This document shows, piece by piece, positions 25,801 to 35,679 of a stretch of DNA of 64,000 nt. The translations under genes and the position numbers were made by a program. The stretch spans positions 11,491,385 through 11,555,384 of the forward strand of contig JASFXZ010000010.1 of assembly GCA_032209605.1 (NCBI GenBank), given 5' to 3'. This stretch comes from Mactromeris polynyma (Eukaryota; Mollusca; Bivalvia; Venerida; Mactridae). Numbering within the stretch: the first letter of the stretch is position 1; the number at the start of each line of letters is the position of its first letter. The notes below the pieces were generated by a model. It was not told the DNA's origin, did not search any database, and saw only the letters and a program-made list of their open reading frames with translations.

Positions 25801-28800
25801 ATATTCTTCCGGAATTCCGGATTCCTGTGACCAAAAAAAAAAAAAAAAAAAAAAAAATTGGGGAACCTATGCCCATTTTTCCACTGATAGTGATACCGCC
25901 CCCCATTTTTGGTGTTGCAAAAAAGCCTAGATTGATCAGTTTTGTTAGCCTGAAGGATATTCTAATGTAAGAGTAGACAGTCAAGCATAATTTAAAGGCA
26001 TCCTAAGCCATCTAAAATGCTAAAATCCCAGGAGCTTCAGGGGGCTTCACCACCTGTGACCCCCACCGGGGCTTTACCCTGGACCCACAAGGAGGCCTGG
26101 CACTGCCCCCTTGACTCCCCGCGCAAATGTTCAGGATTTTGTTTTTGGGATCAATATCACCCCTGAAAATGGCGTGTGCAGGCAATTTTCAGTTGGATTG
26201 TAAATGGCGTGGAGTATAGTAGCACTAACATTTCTATGTCTTGAATTGTTCTGCTTACTATTTGAACAGTATTGATTGACAGACTGACTGACTGAAGGTA
26301 AAATACACATATACAATTAAAACTTATACATTACTATCACAGTAGGTGAACATGAACACAATATCACAGATTCAGTACAAATAAAAATTACTATTCATGG
26401 CGACTTTTTTTTTTTATTACAAAAAATTATATGTGACTTTGTATTAAACATTTTAATAGTCTTATGACCTTGAATGTTGCATTTAATTGTCATGTTACCT
26501 TGAATCATACATTTTTATGTCATGTGCCTTTCTTATGTTTGAACATATTTTATTGTTGTATTTTAGGCAAGCAATCCTAACTTGGCAACAGCGGCTGCCT
26601 CTCTGTCAATGGAATTATTGTCACCTATGGCATTTTTAACAACAACAGCTAGAAAAACTCCACCAGTTTTATCAATAGCTTCAGGTATGCTGAAATGGGA
26701 ATACAGTAAAACCTCACTTAACAACCACCTCAATAAAATAAGACCACTATTAACCAGAGTACAATTTTCACTATTTTGCTCTTTATTCAACCTCAATTTT
26801 AAGATCAGGGCCCATATACACAAACGTTTTAAGATTGAATCTCAGACTTACACTTTAAAATTGCAAAAATAAAACATACAAGCATTTTGTTTTCCTTATA
26901 TTTAAACAAATACAATTTTGCCTGAATATTTCTTGTTACTCACTCTACACTTTTACCATTTTAAAGGTCTAAGTCTGAGATTTAGTCTTAAAATGTTTGT
27001 GAATACGGGCCCAGTTTTCAAGGGTCCCAAGGGTGGTTACATTATTGAGGTTTTACTGTATATCTTAACTGCCTGAGCACTTTGACTTGTTCAGGAATTC
27101 AAGATGAGCTATATAGATCATACAATGTTAGCTCCGAAAAGCAGAGATTGAGACTCAAAATGGGAATTTTTTTCCATGCCTGAAATTTTGTCAATATTAA
27201 TGTTATTATCCGTTTCATAAGCTGTTAATAGCAATATTCTGCGAATTAACTCGTAATATGGGGGTCATCCCTATAACTAAGTAGCCAATTAATGATTTTA
27301 TTGCCAATTGTCAAATCTGAATACAAAAGAAACGTTTGAAACTTGAATAAACAACATGACAAGCAAGGGTCGCATCATATTTTGATCAGTGTCACCAAGC
27401 GCTTGATTCCTTCATTTAGAGCATCTATATAACCCCAAAAACAAGGTATCCCGATTTTACCACTCTTGTTATCAGTTTGACAAGTAATTTCAGCGAACCA
27501 GTCGGGAATGAACTAAAAAAGACCCCATAGCAAAATTTAACGATGTTTACTTTGAAAACAGCGTGAGTTGGCTGTCAAATACGGGAGTCTCCTGTGGAAT
27601 CGAGAGAGTTCACATATATATGATAGATCCATGATGGGTGTCTTAATAACAGTAAATGTTTAAGATGTATCTGGCTCATCTGAACATAAAATGTTTGAAT
27701 GGGCTTCATCTAGTATTGTTACATTGGCTAAAACATCTCTAATATGAACCATTCCAATGTATAACCGATTGAAAATATCTTTTTTTAAACATTTTACTAC
27801 CAGACAAAACTTGTAAAATAGCCTGATTTTTTTTAAATTTTATGATGAACAAACATCTTTCTTCAACAAATATGGATCAATAGATTATGCGTTCATCCTT
27901 TGTTAAGGCATGTTTATTGATGTTTTAACTATAGGAAAATTTTTTTTCATGTTTGTTTAGGTAAACAAATGAACAAAAAATGATCATAATATTACTTTAC
28001 CTGTTTATAAAGACAAATGCATGCTGCACTGACATACCAATTTGACAGAATTAGTCTGATTTGTCAGATCCTTGTACTGTCTTCTATGGTATAAAAACAG
28101 CTTTCCGTCTTAGCAGCATAAAATTATAGTATGGTTTGGAATTACAAAAATGAATTAGTTGCAAAGCTGCAAAAAGCTCGAATTATATACCTTCGAAAGC
28201 ATGACTGTCTACTAAACACAAAAAAAATTTTTTTCCACAATACCTCATACATCTGAACCTTTTCAGAAGGCAAATCGGGAGATTGCACCTCGAAAAGCGG
28301 GAGATGGCTGAATTTTGTCATTATTAATGTCTTTATCTGTATCATCAGCTGTTAATAGCAATATTCTGCGAATTAACTCGTAATCTGGTGGTTATCCCTT
28401 CAACAAAGTCGCCAATTAACAATTTATTGCCAATTGTAATACCTGAATAAATAGAAACGTGTGGAACTTGAATAAACAACATGACAAGCGAGGGTCGCAT
28501 AGTATTTTTATCCGTGTCACCAAGCGCTTGATTCCATGATTTAGAGAGTCTATATAACCGAAAACGTGGTATATACGATTTTTAGACTGGTATCCCGACA
28601 TTACCACTTCCGGTTATGAGTTTGACAAGTAATTTCTGTGAACAAGTCGGGAATTAACTAAAAAATACCCCGTAAGAAAAATTTACCATGTTTACTTTGA
28701 AAATCTGGAGAGCGCGGTTGGATGATCTGTTAATTAACAAAGACTTGTTGAGTGAACTACTTCTTCAGTTTTTGGTTGATTTTCATGAATTTCACACAAA

Positions 28801-31017
28801 TCATCAAGATGATGAGTTGTTGTGCATGACATTTTTTTTTGAATAACATTCAAGATGGCTGACTGTTGGCCATCTTGAATTTCCTTAAATAAGTCTGACA
28901 AAGCGTTATTGTGGTTAGTATGATATAAATCGCTTTCAGTGATAGCTCTAGTTCATTACAATACCCAGGTCAGTTTTTAATAATTTTGACATTGCATTTG
29001 AATGCTTGTGTATCTCAAAAATGATATAATCCTAAAAACTGCTTAAAATTTCTTACCTAGTTCTAAGAGAAATGTCTTATCAACTGATCATAAGATTATG
29101 AACATAGATTATTCATTCAGCTAAAGTTTTACTTATCAGCGTGATATGTATTTGAATTTATTTCCCCAGGGATTTGAAATCAATTCAAGTTTTATGATAA
29201 GAAAATGGCAAATCGACATCCAGCCTGTCATAATGCGTCATATAAATTTTATACTGATGTTAGATTAATTAAATTTTTTGCTTCAACAGAAAAATCGACA
29301 GTTGGTGTGGAGAAGCAAGATAGAGACATGAGCGCGTTACCTGTTGCAGCTTTAACGAAGGAACAACTTCAACAATCTCTCATTTATCTATTGAAGGTAT
29401 GTTTGTTATCGTTACTTTTTACCCGGATTTCAGGAATATAACATAAGTTTGTTGATATACTTAAGTACAGTAATTTGCTTATTATAGTACTCGAGTATGT
29501 TAGTTTAAGTACATTTTACATATAATGCTGGGCTTATCAGCGTGTTTGAAGAGTTTTTGTTCAAGGATGTGAAAAGTGGTGGTACTTGATTTTGCTTTCA
29601 AAACTAAATACATGTACAGTCGACTCTCGTTAAGACGAATTTTTCGGGACCGTCGGAAATAGTTCGTCTTAACGAAAATTCGTCTTAACGAAAATTCGAC
29701 CTAAAAGTCGGGGGGCCATTTTGGTGGTGTCACATAAGAAAGTATAGTTCGTGACGACTGAAATACAAGTTTATGAATATTACTTTAGTTGCAATTTATG
29801 TTCTACTCATTAAGAACTTCTAGACGTTATTTTGCAGATTTGTATTGATATGTTGATCATTCATTTTGAATTGAGATAGAATGCTATAAGTTCATAATAT
29901 TTATACAGTTTTAAGAATTCACTCATTTTGACATGTTTTAACAACAAACGCGGTTTGATCGCCATTTGCATAAAACAAATGTTAAAGATGACGTGTTTTA
30001 GTTAAAGTACAAGCTTAATTAAATCACTCATTTTGGCATGTTTTACAAACTATCGGTTTGATCGCAGTGTTCAACAATTCGACAAGTTTGCATTCATACA
30101 ATGTAGTCTAACATTTTGCAAACATGTACAAATCCTTCAATTATGTAAACAATCGATAATTAAATGTGCGAAAATACAGGTAAATTATCTCATTGACGTG
30201 TGAAAACATTCGTCGCCAGCAAGATACGATCCGACTTCGTGTTAAACAATAGATTTAAGGTGCGAACTTGTTAAGCGGGACTTCGAAAAAACTTCGACGT
30301 AACGAAAAACTTCGAGACAATAATTCGTCTTAACCGACAGAAATGCATATAGACAAAGAAGGATAAAATCGGGACTTTTGAAAAACTTCGACGTAACGGA
30401 AAATTCGTCTTAAGCGAGTTCGTCCTAACGAGAGTCGACTGTACATGTAATTTCAACACAATTTGCAAATCCATTTAACCATTTTGCTCTTTATTCAACC
30501 TCAATATTAAGTCAACCTCAATAAGAAGACCCAAGTTTTAAAGGGTCCTAATGGTGGTCTTATTATTGAGGGTTTACTATATTTATTTGAAATAAGGACT
30601 GGTGGTTAACATATATTTTTTTTGGGAGTGGGAGGTCAGGGGTTTGAATCCTGTTTGCCGGTCATTCCAATATGTTCACTTGGTGAGCCACAAAGTAATG
30701 AAAGATTGATTCCCATTTTCCTACCTACCTGGTGCCTCACATCAGAGGATAGAAATAGGGAGGTGAATGTACTCAGAAAGGGGTCTCATGAGTCAATAAA
30801 TGGCTAGCCCTTTGCATAGGGGTGACCCTATCGTAAATAAATTTACCTTTTACTTGTATTTCCTTCGTAATTTACTTCCATTTTTGTGTTTTCCTGTCAT
30901 AGATTACATATTTAGTTAATGAAATTTTGTGTATTTCAGAATGACAGCAATTTTATTACGACAATTCATGAAGCATATCTGAAAAGCTTGAACGAGTTAT
31001 CGGGACAAAAATCCTAG
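10757..31017 (+). CDS. DCP1: mRNA-decapping enzyme 1 (DCP1), nine exons, 5' partial
   Basis: Gene-level entry; the coding exons are 10757-10884, 12946-13009, 20647-20818, 21699-21819, 23297-23426, 24673-25360, 26567-26684, 29290-29396 and 30940-31017. All junctions are GT/AG and all phases agree, giving 534 residues after one split codon and then TAG. DCP1 is the activator of the decapping enzyme DCP2 in cytoplasmic 5'-to-3' mRNA decay and P-bodies (family knowledge). Visible residues 1-65 are the EVH1 domain from strand SAVPVTGFMILNRLGLKN through LIEPITKDLEF, DPFLLYRN and YGVWFYDKDECKRL, closely paralleling human DCP1A. About 370 residues of Ser/Thr/Pro/Gln-rich linker follow, with a SLDQLFRTAS motif (vertebrate TVEELFGTS) and SPLLTP/LLSPM motifs. 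The end, QLQQSLIYLLK plus NDSNFITTIHEAYLKSL, is the trimerisation domain. The exon for the first ~50 residues is missing. Total length would be near the 580-620 of vertebrate DCP1. The product is very secure. Confidence 0.93.
10900..11025 (+). mobile_element. tRNA-derived SINE
   Basis: tRNA-like head at 10913-10979: A-box region GTGTAGTGGTTAGCATAACG, perfect B box GGTTCGATTCC, 3' end GGTAGCGCA. The flanking body (GACCGATTTTTCGTGTT) is shared with the inverted copy at 37625-37760, so it is a SINE rather than a tRNA gene. Confidence 0.75.
11735..12927. repeat. 26-bp minisatellite in DCP1 intron, about 46 copies
   Basis: Unit CTGTATCACATTGTAGCTAT plus AGATGA or AGTTGA. The left part (11735-12000) is degenerate with about 33-bp spacing; the right part is regular. 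It stops about 20 bp before the exon at 12946. Confidence 0.95.
12946..13009 (+). CDS. DCP1: DCP1 exon: EVH1 C-terminal helix start
   Basis: 64 nt between TTACAG and GTAAGT. It encodes IYGVWFYDKDECKRLGTKLN. The Trp of VWFYD corresponds to the ligand-binding Trp of the DCP1 EVH1 domain. The 26-bp minisatellite ends about 20 bp before this exon. Confidence 0.92.
13116..13265. repeat. 50-bp tandem repeat, three copies
   Basis: Unit starts CCAAACATCTGTCATACATA and ends TAGTAGTTAAGGTA. Near-identical copies, about 107 bp after a DCP1 donor. Confidence 0.95.
13266..13780 (+). mobile_element. tRNA-derived SINE remnant, interrupted
   Basis: B-box-like GGTTCAAATCCC at about 13301 and body GGGAAACTACCCAGCTGGTG. 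Interrupted at 13419-13733 by the inverted-repeat element, after which the sequence resumes with CTGGGGTTTTCTTCC. Confidence 0.5.
13419..13733. mobile_element. 315-bp TIR element carrying a tRNA-like core
   Basis: Left end GTATAGTTCGCCGGCGTTAA and right end TTAACGCCGGCGCACTATAC are inverted repeats, about 28 of 31 matching. Inside, 13558-13627 is tRNA-like: GCGCTGT, TAGTCTAGTGGTAAGTAC, B box TGTTCGAGTCTC and a 3' CAGCAC that can pair with the 5' end. Confidence 0.75.
14985..16450. repeat. 29-bp minisatellite, about 50 copies, in DCP1 intron
   Basis: Unit CATGTTGTTGGAGTGTACCT plus TGTTGAGAG. Units lack stops in all three minus frames, so overlapping minus ORFs of 421, 367 and 300 codons appear. 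The right end (16230-16450) is degenerate. Confidence 0.95.
16451..17170. other. no gene seen (DCP1 intron)
   Basis: AT-rich intron DNA with no recognisable repeat or exon. Confidence 0.5.
17171..17248. mobile_element. 77-bp hairpin MITE, copy 2
   Basis: Arms TCGAGGGTTCAACGCAAGAC and GTCTTGCACTGAACCCTTGA; inner stem TATCGTAACTCCTATAT. Two mismatched positions in the outer stem are shared with copy 3 (32741). Confidence 0.9.
17866..18015 (+). mobile_element. degraded tRNA-derived SINE
   Basis: A box GATTAGCTCAGTTGGTAGAA; body CTGTGACATTTCGCTGCAGT matches the element at 5471. The middle of the tRNA region, including the B box, is lost. Confidence 0.65.
18530..20614. repeat. 41-bp minisatellite, about 50 copies, in DCP1 intron
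   Basis: Unit CAGCAATCAGCTGACCTTAC then CTGTCTTTCTGGTGTTATATA. Variation sits at fixed sites (TCTTTCT/TATTTCT/TCTTCCT/TCTTCAT, TATA/CATA), and runs of identical variants show local block duplication. The last unit grades into the acceptor of the exon at 20647. Confidence 0.95.
20647..20818 (+). CDS. DCP1: DCP1 exon: end of EVH1 helix and linker
   Basis: Acceptor GTTTCAG, donor GTAAGT. Encodes YVQEFLTEQEKKQ, which continues the EVH1 helix, then Ser/Thr/Gly-rich sequence and SGVDIMQMLSKAQQEYDT, the counterpart of vertebrate DILEMLSRAKDEYE. The 41-bp minisatellite ends 34 bp upstream. Confidence 0.92.
21290..21595 (+). repeat. dispersed repeat, copy 2
   Basis: Reverse complement of the 8045-8340 repeat; shared GAAATTGCCTTGGT and AAAACCATGTTAGTACGGC. 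Lies about 100 bp before a DCP1 exon. Confidence 0.75.
21699..21819 (+). CDS. DCP1: DCP1 exon: linker
   Basis: 121 nt in phase 0 after TTTTCAG, ending with one nucleotide before GTATGA. Encodes a low-complexity linker starting GSKKSEPKPMIDNPN and ending SDTNVQ. Assigned by frame continuity with the flanking exons; this part of DCP1 is poorly conserved. Confidence 0.82.
21848..21950. mobile_element. CAGTAAAACCTC-type element, short copy
   Basis: Starts TACAGTAAAACATCAATAAT and ends GTGAGGTTTTAA, starting about 30 bp after the 21819 exon end. Internal deletion relative to other copies. Confidence 0.7.
22413..22663. mobile_element. CAGTAAAACCTC-type element with internal tandem repeat
   Basis: Ends TACAGTAAAATTTGCC and GAGGTTCTACTGTA. 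Between them AATATTAAGACCACCTC repeats six to seven times, a 17-bp expansion of the family's internal motif. Confidence 0.8.
22745..23083. mobile_element. TACAGTGCA-type TIR element with inserted dispersed repeat
   Basis: Ends TACAGTGCACCCTCTC and GGAGTTTGCACTGTA. Positions about 22845-23010 (GCGCCTCTGTTCCCTTACGT to GCGTTCCCTGTAGCAAC) match, inverted, 53845-54015 and 56302-56472. Confidence 0.7.
23165..23290 (-). mobile_element. SINE remnant abutting a DCP1 exon
   Basis: GGAAGACACCTGGGTAGT, CCAGCTGGATGGCTTCCT and B box (reverse) TTGGATTCGAACC match the better copy at 36189-36360. Confidence 0.6.
23297..23426 (+). CDS. DCP1: DCP1 exon: LF short motif
   Basis: Acceptor GTTACAG, donor GTTATA. 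Encodes DVPGSVTPGTGNISLDQLF and RTASLQQATGPQ. The SLDQLFRTAS motif aligns with the conserved TVEELFGTS of vertebrate DCP1. An old SINE remnant (about 23165-23290) ends just before the acceptor. Confidence 0.87.
23430..24672. other. DCP1 intron, no gene seen
   Basis: AT-rich; a run of about 22 C at 24329-24351, and a CRE-like TGACGTCA at 24599. No recognisable coding sequence outside the flanking exons. Confidence 0.5.
24673..25360 (+). CDS. DCP1: DCP1 large linker exon
   Basis: 688 nt between CGGTAG and GTATGT, open throughout (229 codons). It starts EQMLKRTTSVTLPSKQ and is rich in Ser, Pro, Gln and Thr. LPPLLKHIMSS and SPLLTPADMS near the end resemble the short linear motifs in the DCP1 linker. 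The open frame extends 5' of the acceptor, but the split Arg codon fixes the start. Confidence 0.9.
25361..26566. other. DCP1 intron with homopolymer and repeat debris
   Basis: About 25 consecutive A at 25833-25857 and a GC-rich patch (26040-26125). ORFs here are shadows. Confidence 0.5.
26567..26684 (+). CDS. DCP1: DCP1 exon: LLSP motif
   Basis: Acceptor TTTTAG, donor GTATGC. Encodes ASNPNLATAAASLSMELL and SPMAFLTTTARKTP. The ELLSPMAF motif resembles the linker motifs of other DCP1 proteins. An inverted-repeat element starts 18 bp after the exon end. Confidence 0.87.
26702..27060. mobile_element. CAGTAAAACCTC-type element with nested MITE
   Basis: Ends TACAGTAAAACCTCACTT and GAGGTTTTACTGTA. 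Interrupted at 26808-27012 by a different inverted-repeat element. Starts 18 bp after the 26684 exon end. Confidence 0.85.
26808..27012. mobile_element. GGGCCC-ended MITE, nested copy
   Basis: Ends GGGCCCATATACACAAACGT and TTTGTGAATACGGGCCC; arms include TTTTAAGATTGAATCTCAGA and its inverse. A second copy lies at 50925-51170. Confidence 0.8.
27120..27605 (+). repeat. dispersed ~450-bp repeat, copy 1
   Basis: Landmarks: TTAATAGCAATATTCTGCGA, TTAACTCGTAATATGGG, CACCAAGCGCTTGATTCC. Also at 28240-28700 (+) and inverted inside the TIR element at 44153. Confidence 0.85.
28240..28700 (+). repeat. dispersed ~450-bp repeat, copy 2
   Basis: Same landmarks as 27120 (GTTAATAGCAATATTCTGCG, CACCAAGCGCTTGATTCC), about 1.1 kb downstream and in the same orientation. 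Confidence 0.85.
29290..29396 (+). CDS. DCP1: DCP1 exon: trimerisation helix
   Basis: Acceptor CAACAG, donor GTATGT. The end, LTKEQLQQSLIYLLK, aligns with the human segment SKSQLQDTLIHLIK that begins the C-terminal trimerisation domain. Confidence 0.93.
29615..30443. mobile_element. 829-bp pogo/Tigger-like non-autonomous DNA element
   Basis: Ends TACAGTCGACTCTCGTTAAG and CTAACGAGAGTCGACTGTA; inner GTTCGTCTTAACGAAAATTC motifs repeat at both ends. TA at both borders and CAGT termini fit the pogo/Tigger type (family knowledge). No transposase ORF. Confidence 0.85.
30477..30582. mobile_element. half copy of CAGTAAAACCTC-type element
   Basis: Only the right half: GCTCTTTATTCAACCTCAAT to TTATTGAGGGTTTACTATA. 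Directly follows the 829-bp element. Confidence 0.65.
30600..30850 (+). mobile_element. tRNA-derived SINE remnant
   Basis: B-box-like GGTTTGAATCCTG at about 30650, a long body, and a 3' region ATAGGGGTGACCCTATCG before TAAATAAA. Lies about 90 bp before the last DCP1 exon. Confidence 0.5.
30940..31017 (+). CDS. DCP1: DCP1 terminal coding exon
   Basis: Acceptor TTTCAG; encodes NDSNFITTIHEAYLKSLNEL, ends SGQKS and TAG at 31015-31017. It matches the human C-terminus (NDSSFLSTLHEVYLQVL). The 3' UTR follows; its end cannot be fixed from sequence alone. Confidence 0.94.
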   Translation, partial: NDSNFITTIHEAYLKSLNELSGQKS

Positions 31018-32740
31018 CAGTGGACGAGTGTGCTTGTTTACATTATTAGTACATTTTAAATAATATTCAGATTGAAATGTGAACACTATGTGTGAGGCAG
31101 GTGGATGTTTTAGGTACAATAATGTTTAAATACAATTGAAGCAAATTGTATAATCATATTTCTCTGTTCGCACGCCACAAAATGTCTGAAATAAGAAAGC
31201 ACATATTTTTCAATTTTCCAGTTATCTGCTTTGGAAGTTTTAGTACCATTTTTGGACGAGTATGTTTTGACGGTTCATATCGAGGGGTGGCAGGGAAACC
31301 AGTCTATCTGCTCCGTTATTTACATACCAACAGACTGGTTTTGCTTTCATCCTTTGATATGAAATATCATGGTCCGCCGAGTTTTCGTGGTATTTACAAT
31401 GTCGGCCGATATTCTGAATTATCAAAGCAAGACTCGCATAAAAATCATGGAAAATAGTCTGTGAAAGTCTTTGTTTTCAAGTCTGTGGGGCCGCATGTTT
31501 CAAACTAGGTCACGGGTGGCGTGCATATGTAAAAAGGTACTAAATAGTATACATGGGGGTCATTTCAAATGTATCAAAATGCAGTTTTAAGAGCACATAA
31601 ATGTTAATATTTCATGATAATTGATTTATTTTGGAAATGATCCCTCCTGTGACATAAGATGATAGCCCCGCCTACCTTGCATGAAATCACTAATGGAAAT
31701 TATCATATTTAGCACATAATTTCAGTGCATTTTGTTAGTTTTTCAGTGCAAAAATTAGAAAAATGATTTTAAACCTATTTAGAGATTTTTTTTTCATATT
31801 TGTCATGCTTACTTGCAAACGATGCATACGAATACATACCACGATGTCTTGATATACCACGAAAAACCAGTTAGGCGACCATACTTGTTTTCAAGTGCGG
31901 AAAAAGAAAGTGCTTTTTTACATACTTTTCCTAATATTGATTGCTATATTGTTTCTAATGTAATGCCTCGTACAGTGTAGACTGTCAGACAAGGTTGTAT
32001 AACTACGAACAATTTCCCTGATGTAATCAGTGGAGTTGTCTACCATGACGTATATGTAAAGTCAGATTCATTGACTTTTCAGCTTTATTTTTAGAAGTGG
32101 TGTGTTCTATTTCCATCTTTTTTCGGCATAGCTGTATAACATTGATTTTGACCTACATTTTTGACCAATCAAATGTTGTCCTCGAAGTGGGCTTTTTAAA
32201 ATCTGACCAATCATATTTTCACCCAAGAGGCACCAAATGGGGTTTTTGTTCACCCAAGAGGCACCAAACGGGGTTTTCGTTTATCCGAGAGTCACCAAAC
32301 AGGGTTTTGTAAAATGTGCGTTTGTTAGCAGTTTGAATTTTGCCGGTAGTAGTAAATATCTTTAAGCATGTATAAAATGACACTGATAAGACAGGTCCAT
32401 GATTATAGTTTATATAGTCTAGATCCGAGCTAATTTTTTTGTAAGGAATTATTTTTCAACATGTTGCAAAAAACAAGATATTTCTTGTTATTTTGTGCAA
32501 TTTTGAGTAATGAATCGGAAACTTCTGCATGGAAGTTCTGCACCCTATCTATGAAACCACAGCAGCTGAGTGATCTAAATGCATGATGATTTATTATCAA
32601 ATTATAATGAAACTACCCAAATTTCAATAATTATCACGATTACCCTTTTTCCCAAAAATGGAATAGTCCATTGAAAAAATAAAACTGAAAGGTAAAAAGT
32701 CTCATAATATGTGTCATACATGATGTGTTCATCTTGAATA

Positions 32741-32818
32741 TCGAGGGTTCAACGCAAGACTATCGTAACTCCTATGTATTTATAAAGAAGTTGCAATAGT
32801 CTTGCACTGAACCCTCGA
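32741..32818. mobile_element. 77-bp hairpin MITE, copy 3
   Basis: Arms TCGAGGGTTCAACGCAAGAC and GTCTTGCACTGAACCCTCGA; the right inner arm has diverged (GAAGTTGCAATAG). Confidence 0.9.
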
Positions 32819-34257
32819 ATATTATAGTCATCACTTGTGTTTTATGTTGAACAATTTTACACGTTGTTTGTGGACGTTGTTAAGTGAGCTCAGTACATGT
32901 ACATACTACAGTGTCGGTATTGTTCTCGTGTTTTATTTTGTGCCATCAAAGTATTTTATTGTATTATTTATTTTCTGACCCTAGATGTTGCATGTTGGAG
33001 CTATCATGATTCTAAGCAGACCATTCAGTTCCAATTTCTTAAAACAAAACACATGGCAAATAGGCGCTTAAGTGTTTAAAACATGCTGAAGTGTTAATAG
33101 ACGTAGAAATAGTGTCCACTCTGCAATAAGGACTTATGTTTGTCCGATTTATATATTTTTGTATTGTATACTTGGAACATTTAAAAACGCATATTTTCAT
33201 ACCTGCGATGTGTCTTTTAAATATCAATTAGTGTGTTTTAAAACTCATATTGATAATGAAAATACCCGTTAATTGAAAGAAAATTTAGCGCTCATCATTG
33301 CGTAAAGTTAAATAATTCTATGTATAAAGTTCTTATCTTGCATACCTAGGTAATTTTATGAAATTTGAAAAATCTTACATTTTGCATTTTTAAATGTACG
33401 GAGTTGGTTTGATAAATACACTCCAAAGAAATGCCATTTTGTGTTGGGTAATACATTGATTGTCATTAATGACGGAGCGTCTATTGGTGATCAGACATCA
33501 GTGTGTTTTATATAGTGCTCCAAAGTTGTGTTTTATGCATATAATTGTCTTGATGTCTGAAGTATTTTTTCTAGTATTTTGTATTTTACATCTATAAATA
33601 AGATTAATTGGCTATTAGATTTTTTACGTTTGATTTTTTGTATTTTTGAGTGATGGTTAAATATTGTTAGGGAAGGTCTGAAAGTGTATACAGTTACAAC
33701 ATTTATCAAGTTGTTTGATCTGCCGTGCGTTCAGTTACGGCTAACGGAAGCCGTTCACAGTTAGCGTCGCTAACAAGTGTATTGACCGCCTTGTTTATAT
33801 TCTGGTTCCCTACCTAAATATTGTAATAGTATTAACTTATACGACAGTAAAGGCAGGGCTCAGGTATCGTAACATTTTGCAATTCGGTTCCCTGTGTGCA
33901 GTCAATGTGATACGGTTGGCCAGGGATACAAAACAAGACGTAAGCCTTTACTGTCCGCAGGGCTGTGCTACACGTAGAAGGGGACATGAGTGGTACTCAT
34001 GATTCGATTGTCTCCCTTGATAACGATACACATCGAGTTTGATTGCGGTATCATTTACATTTTTTATTCACTATTGTCGTTGATGACGTTATTTATTGTC
34101 AGATGTTGTAAAAGCTTTCCCTTGAACCGTTTTGATATCTTGGTGTTGTTTTGTGTAACAAGTTGTGTATTTAAGCGCATTCTAGATGAAAAATGTTGTT
34201 TATTTTTGTCATACATGACTCATTTTTCACATTTTTACCATGCTTGAATAATACTAG

Positions 34258-34375
34258 TTACTGCTCCATGTATTGGTATGACTGATAAACAAAGCTGCTC
34301 ATTTGCATCTTAATTCCTTTGACCAAACTTTTTCGATGATTTTTTAAAAATACTGGATATCTCGGAAATTACAGA
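34258..34375 (+). repeat. dispersed ~110-bp repeat, copy 1
   Basis: TTACTGCTCCATGTATTGGT to TATCTCGGAAATTA; repeated at 35680-35793 with few differences. Confidence 0.9.
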
Positions 34376-35146
34376 ATTTATTCAACAGCCTTTCTGAAGC
34401 TTGTTATTATCCATGTCCGAGAACAAGTTTAATTAAGTCAATAATTTATTATCATAAAATGTAACCATTTTTGGTCATAAATTTCCAATTAACTTTTTAT
34501 CAACAAAAAATTAATTTTTCACGCTTAGTATTAGGAGCCATCACAGCAAGGCATTCGCGACATCGCGTCACTTGTGAATTGTCAGAAATACTTTTTAACA
34601 TGTGGGTGGTGTTACGGTACATCACTGTGGCGTCATTTATGCTATGATTATTAGATGAATGCAATTTAAATTGTTTTTTTGTATCAATTAATGATTTCTA
34701 TTTTGCTATAAAATTTCTGGCATTTAGATCCAAAGTACTAAATGTATGTTTCAATGTGTCCGATGCATTACGTGAATGAAAGAATTTCATAGCTACGTTT
34801 GATTACAATTTATTATTTGTGGTATTGCTTGTATAGCATTTGCTGCTATTTTCACATTACTTCTGGTTTTACAGTACTTTGATAGTTTGACAACAAAACA
34901 TACATTGAAACAATTAGGCAGAATAGGAAAATATTCGAAAAATTATTTGAAAGACGTTACTGAACACAAAAGAAAATCCAAGGAAGTTTTTCTTCTGTTG
35001 CAATACTTTGTTAGTACGGTGAAAATACAAACAAACAGTATAAATCTATTGCATTAAATTTATATATTTTATATAAAATGCTCACATATTTTATTGATTT
35101 TGCTTCTTTAGGAATATTCTTGCTCTGCATACATTATATTATATGA

Positions 35147-35250
35147 TAAGCCGAGTGGAGGCTGCCACAAGTTCTCTCCCTTTCTGTATCCCTTCAATAG
35201 TACATTTAGAAGGGGAGAGAACTCGCAACAATCTCCAGAATTGACTTCCA
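35147..35250. repeat. imperfect inverted repeat
   Basis: AGTTCTCTCCCTTTCTG and AGAAGGGGAGAGAACT are inverted arms about 50 bp apart, so the region could fold into a hairpin. No family member seen elsewhere in the window. Confidence 0.55.
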
Positions 35251-35679
35251 ATCTTTACTGTAAACTCCGATTTATCAGGACATGTTAAGATGTGTTTTTG
35301 CTGTAAATTATCACTGAAATAGAATCAAAATAATGTCAATATGGCAACAGTAGTCGATTGGACTGTCTACAAATTGAAGATCATTTGAGTTCACGAATCC
35401 AAATGAAACAAATGTAATGAACAGTTTTTTAAAGTATTTTAATGTAAGTTTATGTGTTAATGCATAATAGCAATGACTTAGTGTTACATATTTGTAGCCA
35501 GTATTTTGTGCATAACATTTCTTTAAACATTGTAAGTCCAACAAAAAAAATGTTACAAACTATCCTGAGTTACTTGTTTTATTAGCCCGTGATGTGAGCA
35601 TGTGTTACTTAAATCATTATTCGTGAGCTAATGAAATATAATTTAAGTACATGTATCCAACACTGAAAAGACATTGTAT

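Noticed and set aside
26582..26872. 96-codon plus ORF
   Set aside because: Its first part is the DCP1 exon ending at 26684; the rest is intron and transposon sequence.
31146..31457. 103-codon plus ORF after DCP1
   Set aside because: Lies in the presumed 3' UTR or intergenic DNA; no motif, no splice context, and an equal-length shadow on the other strand.
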